The notes under the pieces are model-generated. The model did no database searches. It was not told the origin of the DNA and saw nothing but the letters and a program-made list of their open reading frames with translations. The translations under genes were made by a program, and so were the position numbers. DNA of 64,000 nt from Flavobacteriales bacterium (GTDB taxonomy: Bacteria > Bacteroidota > Bacteroidia > Flavobacteriales_F > PHOS-HE28). The DNA is taken from NCBI GenBank assembly GCA_023382455.1, contig JAHDVX010000001.1, positions 62,001 through 126,000 on the forward strand. The letters are read 5' to 3'. Shown in pieces: positions 50,831 to 58,958 of the stretch (its first letter is position 1; each line of letters begins with the position of its first letter).

Positions 50831-53800
50831 ATGACCAACACCGCTTCCGCCCCCGTCCGCACCGCTGCGGACCTCCTTGAACTGTACCGCCATGATGACC
50901 GGATAACCCGCGTGGCCGAAGGCCTGAAGGAGCACGCCGCCCGCGTGCACATAGGCGGCACCCTCGGTTCGGCGCGGGCACTGATCGCTTCCGTGATCAC
51001 GGAGAAGCTGGGCGGTACGCACCTATTCGTGCTTAACGACCGGGAAGAGGCTGCGTATTTCCTGAATGACCTGCAGGCCTTGCGCAGCAATGCCAGTAGC
51101 GTCGACCCACCGGGTCGACAACCTGGCGACAACCGCGAAGCCCAAGTCCTGTTCTACCCTGCCCCCTCCCGCTCGCCCTACGACCCCGACGGACACCACG
51201 ATGCCGAGCGCGTGACCCGGACGGAAGTGCTGGAGATGCTGTCCTCGGCTTCGCCCGGACGGGCAGGAGGCTTGGCGATCGTCACCTACCCCGAGGCCCT
51301 GGTGCCGCTGGTGGTCACCAAGGAGGTGATGCAGAAGAACACGCTGGCCATCAAGCGCAGCGAGGAACTGCCCATCGACACCTTGGAGGAATGGCTGCAC
51401 GAAACCGGTTTCAGCCGCGTGGACTTCGTGTACGAGCCGGGGCAATTCAGCATCCGCGGCGGCATCGTGGACGTGTTCAGCTACGGCAGCGACAAGCCCT
51501 TCCGCATCGAGCTTTTTGGCGATACCGTGGAGAGCGTGCGCCGCTTCGATCCCCAGGACCAGCTCACCGTGGAGTTCCTGAAGGAGGCCGTGATCGTGCC
51601 GGACATGGAGTCCGCAGGGTCCTCTTCGAGTGACCCTGCGGGAGCGAGAGGGGGGAGTGACCCTGCGGGAGCAAGGCAACAGAACTTTTTCGCGCAATTG
51701 CCCGATGATACCACGCTTTGGCTCCAGGACCTGCAAGCCATCGGCGATGCGGCGAAGGCCAGCCTGAAACGCCTGGAGGAAGCCTACGCCCGCCTGAACG
51801 AAAAGGAGAAACAGCCCGTGCCCGCCAAGTTCCTGGCCACCGACAGCGAGCTGGTGAAGGCGACGTTGGGCTTCCGGAAGGTGTTCTTTCGATCAGACGA
51901 TCAGAAAATCAGAAAATCAGAAAATGAAGGGGGAAAACGATCATCTGATCATCTGATCATCCCATCTTCTGATCAGTGCGTGGGCTTTGCCTTGAAGCCT
52001 CAACCCTCCTTCGCCAAGGACTTCAAGATCCTGAGCGGCGACCTGCACAACAAGCGCAACGCCGGCTACACCAACATCATCGCCTGCAACAGCGCCAAGC
52101 AGAGCGAGCGCCTCTACGCCATCTTCCAGGACATGGAGCACGAGGTGAGCTTCACCCCGCTGATGCTCGACCTGCACGAAGGTTTCGTGGACCCGGAACT
52201 TCGGCTCGCGCTCTACACCGACCACCAGATCTTCGAGCGCTACCACCGCTACCGCCTCAAGGAAGGCTTCCGCCGCAACGCGCAGGCACTCACCCTGAAG
52301 GAACTCACCCAACTGAAGCCCGGCGACCTGGTGGTGCACATCGACCATGGCATCGGCGTGTTCAGCGGCCTGGAGACCATCGATGCGGGCGGCAGCAAGC
52401 AGGAGGCCATCCGCCTGAAATACCGCGACAACGACATCCTCTACGTCAGCATCCACAGCCTGCACCGCGTGAGCAAATACAGTGGCGAGGAAGGCGGCGC
52501 CGCGCCCAACATCAGCAAGCTGGGAAGCCCCGCCTGGAAGAACCTGAAGGAGAAAACGAAGGCCAAGGTGAAGGCCCTGGCCTTCGATCTGATCAAGCTC
52601 TACGCGCAGCGCAAGGACAAGCCGGGCCATGCCTTCGCGCCCGATACCTACCTGCAGGCCGAGCTGGAGGCCAGCTTCATCTACGAGGACACGCCCGACC
52701 AGGAAAAGGCCACGCTTGACGTGAAGCGCGACATGGAAAAGCCCGTGCCCATGGACCGCCTGGTCTGCGGCGATGTCGGCTTTGGCAAGACCGAGGTGGC
52801 CATCCGCGCCGCCTTCAAGGCCGCCACCGACGGCAAACAGGTGGCCGTGCTGGTGCCCACCACCATCCTCGCGCTGCAGCACTACAAGACCTTCCGCGAC
52901 CGCATGAAGGACCTGCCCGTGCGCGTGGACTACATCAACCGCTTCCGCAGCAGCAAGGAACAACGCCAAACGCTGAAGGACCTCCAGGATGGCAAGATCG
53001 ACATCCTGGTGGGCACGCACCGCTTGGTGGGCAAGGACGTGCAGTGGAAGGATCTCGGCCTGCTGATCATCGACGAGGAACAGAAGTTCGGCGTGAACGT
53101 GAAGGACAAGCTGAAGGCGCTGCGCGCCACGGTGGACACGCTCACCCTCACCGCCACGCCCATCCCGCGCACGCTGCAGTTCAGCCTCATGGGCGCCCGC
53201 GACCTCAGCATCATCAGCACCCCGCCGCCCAACCGCTACCCCATCACCACCATCCTGCAACCGTACGACGAGGTGACCATCCGCGGCGCCATCGAGTACG
53301 AGCTCTCGCGCGGCGGACAGGTGTACTTCCTGCACGACAAGGTGAAGAACATCGAATTCATCGCCGACATGATCCGCAAGCTGGTGCCCGGCGTGAAGGT
53401 GGGCGTGGGCCACGGACAGCTGGAGGGCAAGCAGCTGGAGCAGGTGATGATGGACTTCATCGAGGGCGAGACCGACGTGCTGGTCTGCACCACCATCGTG
53501 GAGAACGGCCTGGACATCCCCAACGCCAACACCATCATCATCAACGAGGCACAGAACTTCGGCCTGAGCGACCTGCACCAGATGCGCGGCCGCGTGGGGC
53601 GCACCAACAAGAAGGCCTACTGCTACCTGCTTGCGCCCAGCCCACACCTGCTGCCCGACCTCAGCCGCAAGCGCCTGCAGGCCATCGAGCAGTTCAGCGA
53701 CCTGGGCAGCGGCATCCACATCGCCATGAAGGACCTCGACATCCGCGGCGCAGGCGACCTGCTGGGCGCGGAGCAGAGCGGCTTCATCAACGACATCGGC

Positions 53801-54379
53801 TTCGAGACCTACCACAAGATCCTGGAAGAGGCCGTGCGTGAACTGAAAAATGAGCACTTCAAGGACCTCTTCGATGACGCGCAAGAAGGCAGCCATGCGC
53901 TGGCCCGAGGTTCACGTCGCGACCAGAGCGACGATTGCATCATCGAGGGCGACCTGCCCATGCTCATCCCCAACGACTACGTGCAGGAAACCGCCGAACG
54001 CCTCGCGCTCTACCGCCGCTTGGCCGACATCAACAACGAAGAAGAGCTGCAACGCTTCGCCGCCGAAGTCACCGACCGCTTCGGGCCCATCCCCCACGAG
54101 GTGAACGAGCTGATGGAGGCCATCCGCCTGCGCTGGCTGGGCCAGCAGATGGGCCTGGAAAAGATGCTCATCAAAAAGGGCGACATGCGCGGCACCTTCA
54201 TCGCCGACCAGGAGCACCCCTTCTTTTCCAGCGACAAGTTCCAGCACCTGCTGCGCGCCATGCAAACCCACCCGGACCGCTACAAGATGTTCGAGCGCAA
54301 GGGCACCCTGCGGATCTCCATCGCCAACGTGAAGACGATCGCGCAGGCGAAGAAGGCGGTGGAGGGGATGTTGGGGTGA
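50831..54379 (+). CDS. mfd: Transcription-repair coupling factor
   Basis: 1182 residues from the ATG at 50831 (MTNTASAPVRTAADLLELY); an upstream in-frame extension overlaps the promoter and is unlikely. The UvrB-like N-terminal region covers about 1-430. The RNA-polymerase interaction domain follows (LKPGDLVVHIDHGIGVFSGL). The helicase core has Walker A in VCGDVGFGKTEVAIRAA, DEEQ in LLIIDEEQKFGV, and RMRGRVGRTNKKAYCY. The TRCF C-terminal domain completes it. It removes stalled RNA polymerase and recruits UvrA. Three in-frame repeat insertions lie in the N-terminal region (residues about 88-99, 260-285 and 354-383). Confidence 0.96.
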   Translation: MTNTASAPVRTAADLLELYRHDDRITRVAEGLKEHAARVHIGGTLGSARALIASVITEKLGGTHLFVLNDREEAAYFLNDLQALRSNASSVDPPGRQPGDNREAQVLFYPAPSRSPYDPDGHHDAERVTRTEVLEMLSSASPGRAGGLAIVTYPEALVPLVVTKEVMQKNTLAIKRSEELPIDTLEEWLHETGFSRVDFVYEPGQFSIRGGIVDVFSYGSDKPFRIELFGDTVESVRRFDPQDQLTVEFLKEAVIVPDMESAGSSSSDPAGARGGSDPAGARQQNFFAQLPDDTTLWLQDLQAIGDAAKASLKRLEEAYARLNEKEKQPVPAKFLATDSELVKATLGFRKVFFRSDDQKIRKSENEGGKRSSDHLIIPSSDQCVGFALKPQPSFAKDFKILSGDLHNKRNAGYTNIIACNSAKQSERLYAIFQDMEHEVSFTPLMLDLHEGFVDPELRLALYTDHQIFERYHRYRLKEGFRRNAQALTLKELTQLKPGDLVVHIDHGIGVFSGLETIDAGGSKQEAIRLKYRDNDILYVSIHSLHRVSKYSGEEGGAAPNISKLGSPAWKNLKEKTKAKVKALAFDLIKLYAQRKDKPGHAFAPDTYLQAELEASFIYEDTPDQEKATLDVKRDMEKPVPMDRLVCGDVGFGKTEVAIRAAFKAATDGKQVAVLVPTTILALQHYKTFRDRMKDLPVRVDYINRFRSSKEQRQTLKDLQDGKIDILVGTHRLVGKDVQWKDLGLLIIDEEQKFGVNVKDKLKALRATVDTLTLTATPIPRTLQFSLMGARDLSIISTPPPNRYPITTILQPYDEVTIRGAIEYELSRGGQVYFLHDKVKNIEFIADMIRKLVPGVKVGVGHGQLEGKQLEQVMMDFIEGETDVLVCTTIVENGLDIPNANTIIINEAQNFGLSDLHQMRGRVGRTNKKAYCYLLAPSPHLLPDLSRKRLQAIEQFSDLGSGIHIAMKDLDIRGAGDLLGAEQSGFINDIGFETYHKILEEAVRELKNEHFKDLFDDAQEGSHALARGSRRDQSDDCIIEGDLPMLIPNDYVQETAERLALYRRLADINNEEELQRFAAEVTDRFGPIPHEVNELMEAIRLRWLGQQMGLEKMLIKKGDMRGTFIADQEHPFFSSDKFQHLLRAMQTHPDRYKMFERKGTLRISIANVKTIAQAKKAVEGMLG
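51101..51119. repeat. Palindrome inside mfd (insertion 1)
   Basis: GTCGACCCACCGGGTCGAC: two perfect 8-bp arms with a 3-base centre, translated as SVDPPGRQ in a loop of the UvrB-like region (about residues 91-98). The frame is kept. Confidence 0.7.
51612..51668. repeat. Palindromic/tandem repeat inside mfd (insertion 2)
   Basis: CCGCAGGGTC (51612-51621) pairs with GACCCTGCGG at 51632-51641, and the right arm occurs again at 51659-51668 (27-base period). The stretch is translated as Ser/Gly/Ala/Asp-rich residues (SSSSDPAGARGGSDPAGAR). The same arms form the intergenic palindrome at 32130. Confidence 0.75.
51890..51976. repeat. AT-rich short-period repeat inside mfd (insertion 3)
   Basis: About 87 bases made of repeated AATCAG / GATCAGA units (51890-51925) and then GATCATCT units (51940-51976) that are largely complementary to the first half, so the region can fold back on itself. 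It is translated in frame as a charged 29-residue insert (RSDDQKIRKSENEGGKR and SSDHLIIPSSDQ). It is AT-rich compared with the flanks. Confidence 0.75.
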
Positions 54380-54456
54380 GTGAGTTTCACTCCGGGAATA
54401 AGCGAAGCGGCGCTCCGCAGGATGGATGCCATCCGAAGAGCTGAGGAGGCAGGTGT

Positions 54457-54650
54457 CATCCCGAGGGTAGCCGAGGGATGGGCGTGCCCCCTCGCAAAAG
54501 CCTCGGGGTCGGGCTGTCCGCTGTGGCCGGCTTGTCAGGGCCAGCAGCCACGGCGCTCCGGGGTCTGCTCGTTCCTCGCAGCCTCCTCGCTGCTCGTGGC
54601 TGCAAGGCCCTGCCTGCGCCGGGCCGCCGCTTCCATCCCTCACGCGGGAC
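54457..54650 (+). repeat. Dispersed intergenic element, copy B
   Basis: After a small inverted repeat CATCCC / GGGATG (54457-54480) the element reads GGGCGTGCCCCC, then GGGGTCGGGCTGTCCGCT, and ends near CCGCTTCCATCCCTCACGCG. These are the same landmarks, in the same order, as copy A at 28912-29110 on the other strand. An inner pair GCAGCCACG / CGTGGCTGC can form a stem. It fills the 289-base gap between mfd and the island gene at 54669, which contains no gene. Confidence 0.7.
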
Positions 54651-54668
54651 CCCTACCGAACATACACC

Positions 54669-55382
54669 TCACGTTCTACGACGACTGACCCGTGGCTTGT
54701 CCTTACGGTTGCGCGATTCTATGTCTACTGACCATTCACTCTTTCTTTCACGAGACTCCCGTACCTTGGGAACACGTTTTCGCTTCTGCTGCTCAATGGG
54801 CTCTTCATCTGGTATCCTTGTTTGAATCCCAGCGACCTTCATTGTCCTAAATGCCTTTTGGATGGCTTCTCTCGTATCCTTCGGAATCGTTCCGTAACGC
54901 CCTAAAAGTTCCAACGCTAGTTCCTCGCCTTGCACGCGGGTCATCTTGCCGTTCCTCACCCTCTTGAACAATCCTTCAACTTGACCAACTGCACCGGCAT
55001 CAGCATGCACACTTAACACCTTTCCAGCTTGCTTGGCCTTTCGCACAAAGGCGATCGAAAGAACCTTCTTGGCCACATGCTTGCCGTCATTTGCCAGCTC
55101 CTTCACGCCATTCTTAAAGTCCGGGTATTGCGCAACAGCCTCATAAACAATCTTGGCAGTTGCTAGGACAAGAGCTACCCCGATAGCAGATCCCTCTTCA
55201 ACATGGACTTTTAGCCCAACATCCCGATCCTCGTAGCGCTCGTATGCTGAAACGCGTAATGCGTAGAAAGCCTCCCAAGCAATCTTCTCCAATTCATCAG
55301 GATCCGAGAAGTTCCCCTCAATGTGGAACTCCGCTCGTGAGAGTTCCACATCGTCCGTGTCCTTGGGCGCTTTACTTGCCAT
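54669..55382 (-). CDS. Unknown island protein with basic C-terminal tail
   Basis: 237 residues from the ATG at 55382 (MASKAPKDTDDVELSRAEFHI). Lower GC than the chromosome. The central pattern VHVEEGSAIGVALVLATAK, followed by YPDFKNGVKELANDGKHV, resembles a recurrent arrangement (GS, hydrophobic helix, Y-x-x-F-x-x-G, helix) I associate with accessory proteins of unknown role. The hydrophobic stretch at about 66-82 could be a weak membrane helix. The last 45 residues are strongly basic (KRKRVPKVRESRERK). It lies 32 bases after the next gene in the same direction and is probably co-transcribed. No function can be assigned. Confidence 0.65.
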   Translation of the reverse strand: MASKAPKDTDDVELSRAEFHIEGNFSDPDELEKIAWEAFYALRVSAYERYEDRDVGLKVHVEEGSAIGVALVLATAKIVYEAVAQYPDFKNGVKELANDGKHVAKKVLSIAFVRKAKQAGKVLSVHADAGAVGQVEGLFKRVRNGKMTRVQGEELALELLGRYGTIPKDTREAIQKAFRTMKVAGIQTRIPDEEPIEQQKRKRVPKVRESRERKSEWSVDIESRNRKDKPRVSRRRT

Positions 55383-55414
55383 AGTGAAAATGGTGGTCAC
55401 ATGGCCCGTTCGTC

Positions 55415-56179
55415 CTAACGAGCACTTGGCCCAACCCTAGGGCGGTGCTGCTGGTTGGGGTTCAGCTGAATCGCTCCGGCCCGGCTTATGGTCTTGAGCA
55501 ACAGTCGAATCTCATCCAAAGTTGGTTCGAGAGCATCCATGATTTCCTTCCTCTCCAACTGCGCGTAGGTGACCTCTGTTTTCTTGAAGGCATCAATAGC
55601 AATGCAGTATTGGGCGTTGATCGTATGGGTCGTGGAAAAATGAGCTTCCAGATACCGATACATAAGGCTCGTGAACATCCCTAGTTCTGCAGGACTAAAT
55701 CCGTCCTTCTTGGCAACGAACCAAGTGCATCCTACTTGGTCAAAACCATCTTTGTTGAACGTGAAAATGTGGCTTATGTCCACTTGGACATTGAACCCCT
55801 TGACAACGAACAGGACTTTCCGCTTTGGGGTCCTCGGGAATTCAAGATCCTTGACGGGCCTCAACCTTTTGAGGTCAGAACTCGTGTACTGAGCTAGGAT
55901 GTCAATATTCCTCGTGTACGTGTCCTTGGTCTGCTTGCGAATTGACTTTGATCGCTTATCACACAACTCGGATATTTTATCCGTTGCGTAGCGTATGTCA
56001 TTCTCCCTGAAACTCTTGTTCAAGGCCGAGATGCTGGTGATCCAATAATCTCCACCGCCAGACTCTGCTCCCGGTTCTTTCGGCTTGGGGGGGCGATTAA
56101 GGCGGTTCACAAAACCTAGCTTGCCTTTATCTCCTTTGCTGCGGAATTCAGCAATCGTCTTGATGGTCAGTTTCTGCAT
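55415..56179 (-). CDS. Unknown island protein
   Basis: 254 residues starting MQKLTIKTIAEFRSKGDKG. Lower GC and codon use unlike the chromosome suggest transfer. Features: a basic helical N-terminal part with YWITSISALNKSFRE and ISELCDKRSKSIRKQTKDTY, then a beta-rich middle (KVLFVVKGFNVQVDISHIFTF, GCTWFVAKKDGF) and a helical tail. No signal peptide, membrane helix or known catalytic motif is visible. It is encoded just upstream of the basic-tail protein in the same direction, forming a two-gene unit. No family was recognised. Confidence 0.65.
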   Translation of the reverse strand: MQKLTIKTIAEFRSKGDKGKLGFVNRLNRPPKPKEPGAESGGGDYWITSISALNKSFRENDIRYATDKISELCDKRSKSIRKQTKDTYTRNIDILAQYTSSDLKRLRPVKDLEFPRTPKRKVLFVVKGFNVQVDISHIFTFNKDGFDQVGCTWFVAKKDGFSPAELGMFTSLMYRYLEAHFSTTHTINAQYCIAIDAFKKTEVTYAQLERKEIMDALEPTLDEIRLLLKTISRAGAIQLNPNQQHRPRVGPSAR

Positions 56180-56650
56180 GATTGAACAGTTTTCAGGACA
56201 ACAACCAGCCTACGTCTCAAGTGCTGCGATCAACGAGACCAACACCATTCAGGTGAGAGTATGCGCCCCAGCAACCTCCTCGTTAACGGCCCATTGTGAC
56301 TGCAACTCCCCAACCTGTTCCTATTCGACCATCGAGTCTCTCGAAGCTCGGAAACTTATACAGGCCACTCTGAGCAAGTGATAAAGAATGTGGATGAATT
56401 GTCATAAGAATGGGCAGTTCATCCTGACTTATCCACGATCGATTGTCAACTCGTATCAAATGACCGTAGTGCATGCTGCACGTAGCCTGCGGCTATGCAC
56501 GTTGGTGGCCTTGGACACCCCGAAAGCGCAGCCAAGGGCTGCGATGATCCTATGTTGTCGCAAATGGTCGCGGACTGCACGCAAATCCGGAACTTCCATG
56601 TGCGAGTGCTACTTTGAGCCGCTATTGCACCGCCCCCTGCCCTCGACCTG
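56180..56650. other. 471-bp gap without recognisable gene
   Basis: AT-richer intergenic sequence between the divergent island operons. Short open frames here lack coding character. A small hairpin (TAGCC, 3-base loop, GGCTA) lies at 56483-56495 next to a GTGCATGCTGCAC stretch. Promoters for both the 56179 and the 56651 gene must lie here, but no clear -7 element was found. Confidence 0.5.
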
Positions 56651-57163
56651 ATGGCCGCTTGGATAGATCATTTGAATGAGAACTCGGCCGCCATCCAAGC
56701 GGTCTCCACGATCGTTCTTGTGCTCATCACAGGGTGGTACGCCAAGCTCACGAGGGACTTGTCCCGTACAGCCCACGACCAGCTCGAAGAGTCGAAGGCC
56801 ACCCGCAAGGCACAGGAGAAGGAGCGGTCGGCCGTGCTCAAAGAACTGCTGCTCCGCATGAACGAGCGTCTGGCTCAAATCCCCGAGGATGACTATCCCA
56901 AGCAGCAGGACATTCAGAGCCTGTTGGATGAATACGACAAGTACAGACTGGATCTGACACGCAGCTCCAGTCTTGAGCAGCAGGAGCTTGGAGGTCACAT
57001 CGACAAGATCCTGCATGCACTATCCTCGCTCAAGGAAGTAACAAGAGGGGTGAGGGCATTGACCGGCGACCAAGCCGTGGCATCCGCGCGGCTGCCTGTT
57101 CTAACGCTCAAAGAGTGTTGTGCCGATGCCCTGAAGTACCTTTCGCAGGATCAACCCAAATGA
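56651..57163 (+). CDS. Membrane-anchored coiled-coil protein coupled to the Beta-family gene
   Basis: 170 residues. One N-terminal transmembrane helix (IQAVSTIVLVLITGWYA, about residues 14-31) is followed by a long charged, probably coiled-coil helix (RTAHDQLEESKATRKAQEKE, about 38-75). A helical C-terminal domain comes after it. The topology predicts a small outside part and a cytosolic body. No family was recognised beyond the general type seen in accessory islands. Its TGA overlaps the ATG of the Beta-family gene (ATGA at 57160-57163), so the two proteins are made together and may form a membrane-tethered complex. Confidence 0.75.
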   Translation: MAAWIDHLNENSAAIQAVSTIVLVLITGWYAKLTRDLSRTAHDQLEESKATRKAQEKERSAVLKELLLRMNERLAQIPEDDYPKQQDIQSLLDEYDKYRLDLTRSSSLEQQELGGHIDKILHALSSLKEVTRGVRALTGDQAVASARLPVLTLKECCADALKYLSQDQPK

Positions 57164-58254
57164 TGGAAAGATTCGACCACCGGCACTACGTCCCCATGCT
57201 TCGTGCGCGGCAGGGAGAGTTCGGCGCGCTCTCTGAGATAGGCGTTCCGAGCAAGTCCAAGATGACGCCCTTGTTCGACGTTCCCGCAGCGCCGTGGGAT
57301 TTCGACAAAGACGCCCCATCAAAGCCCATACATGAGTACCTGCCTGCGTTCCCGGAGAAGATCCGGAAAAGCTGGGGGCATGGATTCTGTTTCGTCGACC
57401 TCTTGGACTTGGAGGGGGAATTCATGCCTGATGGTGGTCATCCGGTGTCCTCCTTCTTCAAGCAGGCGACTGATGAGGATATGAATGCCATCCCCGTCGT
57501 GGGCCTTCAACGAAGCCAGCAATACCTTATCGCTGTTCGAGATACAGTGCGGCGGGACGGCCGCGGCGTTTGTGTCCGGGTTGATAATAGTGACTTGGAG
57601 AACCCCGGCTCGTTGAGCAATGGGTTGAACGACTTGTTGACGTTTCTTGGCCTCAAGCGGGAGCAATGCGACTTGATCTTCGACTTGAAGACGATAACTC
57701 CTGAGACAAGAGGCCCCATCGTATTTGCCATGAATACGATCCTCGGGCTGCTGCCCGGAATCGAGAACTGGCGTACACTGACCTTAGCCGGTTCATCATT
57801 CCCGGACAGCATGATGGACGTTCCTGCGCACACGTTCCATCAACTTCCCCGCGTTGAATGGGAGATCTGGTCCGCTATCACCACCCGTGGTGGCGTACCC
57901 CGGCTCCCAACGTATGGCGATTACGGCGTAGCCAGTCCCAGTTCCATGGGTGAAGGGGTCGATCCGCGCATGATGCGGATGAGCGCCAATCTGAGGTATA
58001 CGCTTGAGCCTACTTGGCTTCTACTGAAAGGGCGCAATGTCCGGGACCATGGCTACGAGCAGTTCCGGGAGCTGTGTAAGCTGCTGGTGGGAAGCGAGTA
58101 CTTCCGAGGTCAAGATTTCAGCTGGGGCGACAACTTCATCTTTCAAGCATCCCAAGAACTGGCCGGACCGGGGAATGCCTCTACATGGCGCAAAGTGGGG
58201 ACATCTCACCACTTGGCTCTTGTGAAGCATCAGATCGCCAATTTGTTCGGCTGA
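57160..58254 (+). CDS. Beta family protein (PF14350-like)
   Basis: 364 residues from the ATG at 57160, which overlaps the upstream stop. The N-terminus HYVPMLRARQGEFGALSEIG with KSKMTPLFDVP is the typical opening of the T4-like Beta family. Later features include GVCVRVDNSDLENPG, CDLIFDLKTITPETRG, WRTLTLAGSSFPDSM and LPRVEWEIWSAITTR, consistent with a TIM-barrel-like fold. The biochemical function of the family is unknown; members occur in phages and bacterial accessory islands, and relatives (sce7725 family) are found next to sce7726 genes. Here an sce7726 gene lies convergent, with 3' ends overlapping by 74 bases. Confidence 0.85.
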   Translation: MMERFDHRHYVPMLRARQGEFGALSEIGVPSKSKMTPLFDVPAAPWDFDKDAPSKPIHEYLPAFPEKIRKSWGHGFCFVDLLDLEGEFMPDGGHPVSSFFKQATDEDMNAIPVVGLQRSQQYLIAVRDTVRRDGRGVCVRVDNSDLENPGSLSNGLNDLLTFLGLKREQCDLIFDLKTITPETRGPIVFAMNTILGLLPGIENWRTLTLAGSSFPDSMMDVPAHTFHQLPRVEWEIWSAITTRGGVPRLPTYGDYGVASPSSMGEGVDPRMMRMSANLRYTLEPTWLLLKGRNVRDHGYEQFRELCKLLVGSEYFRGQDFSWGDNFIFQASQELAGPGNASTWRKVGTSHHLALVKHQIANLFG

Positions 58255-58795
58255 CCAACTTTTGGCGAACAAGGTCCCGCAGGGAGTCCAACGGGGTCTC
58301 TTCTGCCAACACACGCCATAGCACCCTGCGGGGCTTTGAACGAAGCCCTTTAGCAAGTCCTTGTTCACTCAGCAAGTCCAAGACCTCTTCCTTCCATAGA
58401 AGCTGGACCAAACAATCAGCTTTTACATCCGGATTGCGCTTGGGCTTCCTCCGCTCTTTCAGCCGTGGCTCACCGTTCTTGCGCGGTTGAGCTTCCATGA
58501 TACCCCACCATTCCGGCACTTGGGCTTGCACAGCCTCAAGGTATGAGGGGCCGATCACGATCGTGACCGTATCGAACACCTTGGAATACGTTTCCTGCTG
58601 TTGTGGTAAACGACACAGCGTATCGCGCTCGCTCTTGATCTCGAAACCGTGCAGCGCACCGTTCACGACCGCCATATCGATACGGACCGTTCCTTGGCAC
58701 ACCCCCAACTCATCCACGATCAACGTGTCATGCTGCCCTCCGTAACGATCGGACAGGCGCTGCCTCAACACCTTTCTGATGTCTAGGTCCCGCAT
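58181..58795 (-). CDS. sce7726 family protein, putative PD-(D/E)XK-like nuclease
   Basis: 204 residues starting MRDLDIRKVLRQRLSDRYG. The segment IVDELGVCQGTVRIDMAVV, then HGFEIKSERDTL, is diagnostic of the sce7726 family. It also carries the arrangement E29, D40, E52-x-K54 that fits a PD-(D/E)XK nuclease active site. The C-terminal half is basic (KERRKPKRNPDVK), compatible with nucleic-acid binding. Nuclease activity is inference; the family is uncharacterised. It overlaps the 3' end of the Beta-family gene on the other strand by 74 bases. An 18-bp palindrome lies about 87 bases upstream of its start. Confidence 0.85.
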   Translation of the reverse strand: MRDLDIRKVLRQRLSDRYGGQHDTLIVDELGVCQGTVRIDMAVVNGALHGFEIKSERDTLCRLPQQQETYSKVFDTVTIVIGPSYLEAVQAQVPEWWGIMEAQPRKNGEPRLKERRKPKRNPDVKADCLVQLLWKEEVLDLLSEQGLAKGLRSKPRRVLWRVLAEETPLDSLRDLVRQKLVSRTNWRSDASQEPSGEMSPLCAM

Positions 58796-58881
58796 CGTTC
58801 AAATCCTTACGACCAAAGGAAGGTTGCGCATCTTCTTGTACACCAAGATCTTATCGTCCTATTCCCAACACTCGACTGTGT

Positions 58882-58899
58882 GTTACTCGTACGAGTAAC
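58882..58899. promoter_or_regulatory. 18-bp perfect palindrome, candidate operator
   Basis: GTTACTCGTACGAGTAAC is fully self-complementary with no spacer. It lies between the sce7726 gene (start 58795, reading away) and the end of the XRE regulator gene (58959), the geometry of an operator upstream of sce7726. Dimeric HTH proteins typically bind such sites. The XRE protein encoded next door is the obvious candidate; this is inference. Confidence 0.6.
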
Positions 58900-58958
58900 G
58901 TTCTCGCGCCTAAAGTAGCAAGCGGGCTTTGACGCTTGGCATTTCAACTCACGCCCCC

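Noticed and set aside
51941-53896. A 651-codon open frame on the reverse strand opposite mfd
   Set aside because: Leu/Val/His-rich shadow translation of the mfd helicase region without any motif.
54380-54688. Forward open frame downstream of mfd rich in Leu/Ala/Ser
   Set aside because: It coincides with dispersed element copy B and its translation reflects the repeat, not a protein.
56388-56651. Short forward open frame in the gap before the membrane coiled-coil gene
   Set aside because: Low-confidence translation without hydrophobic or motif pattern; codon use unlike neighbouring genes.
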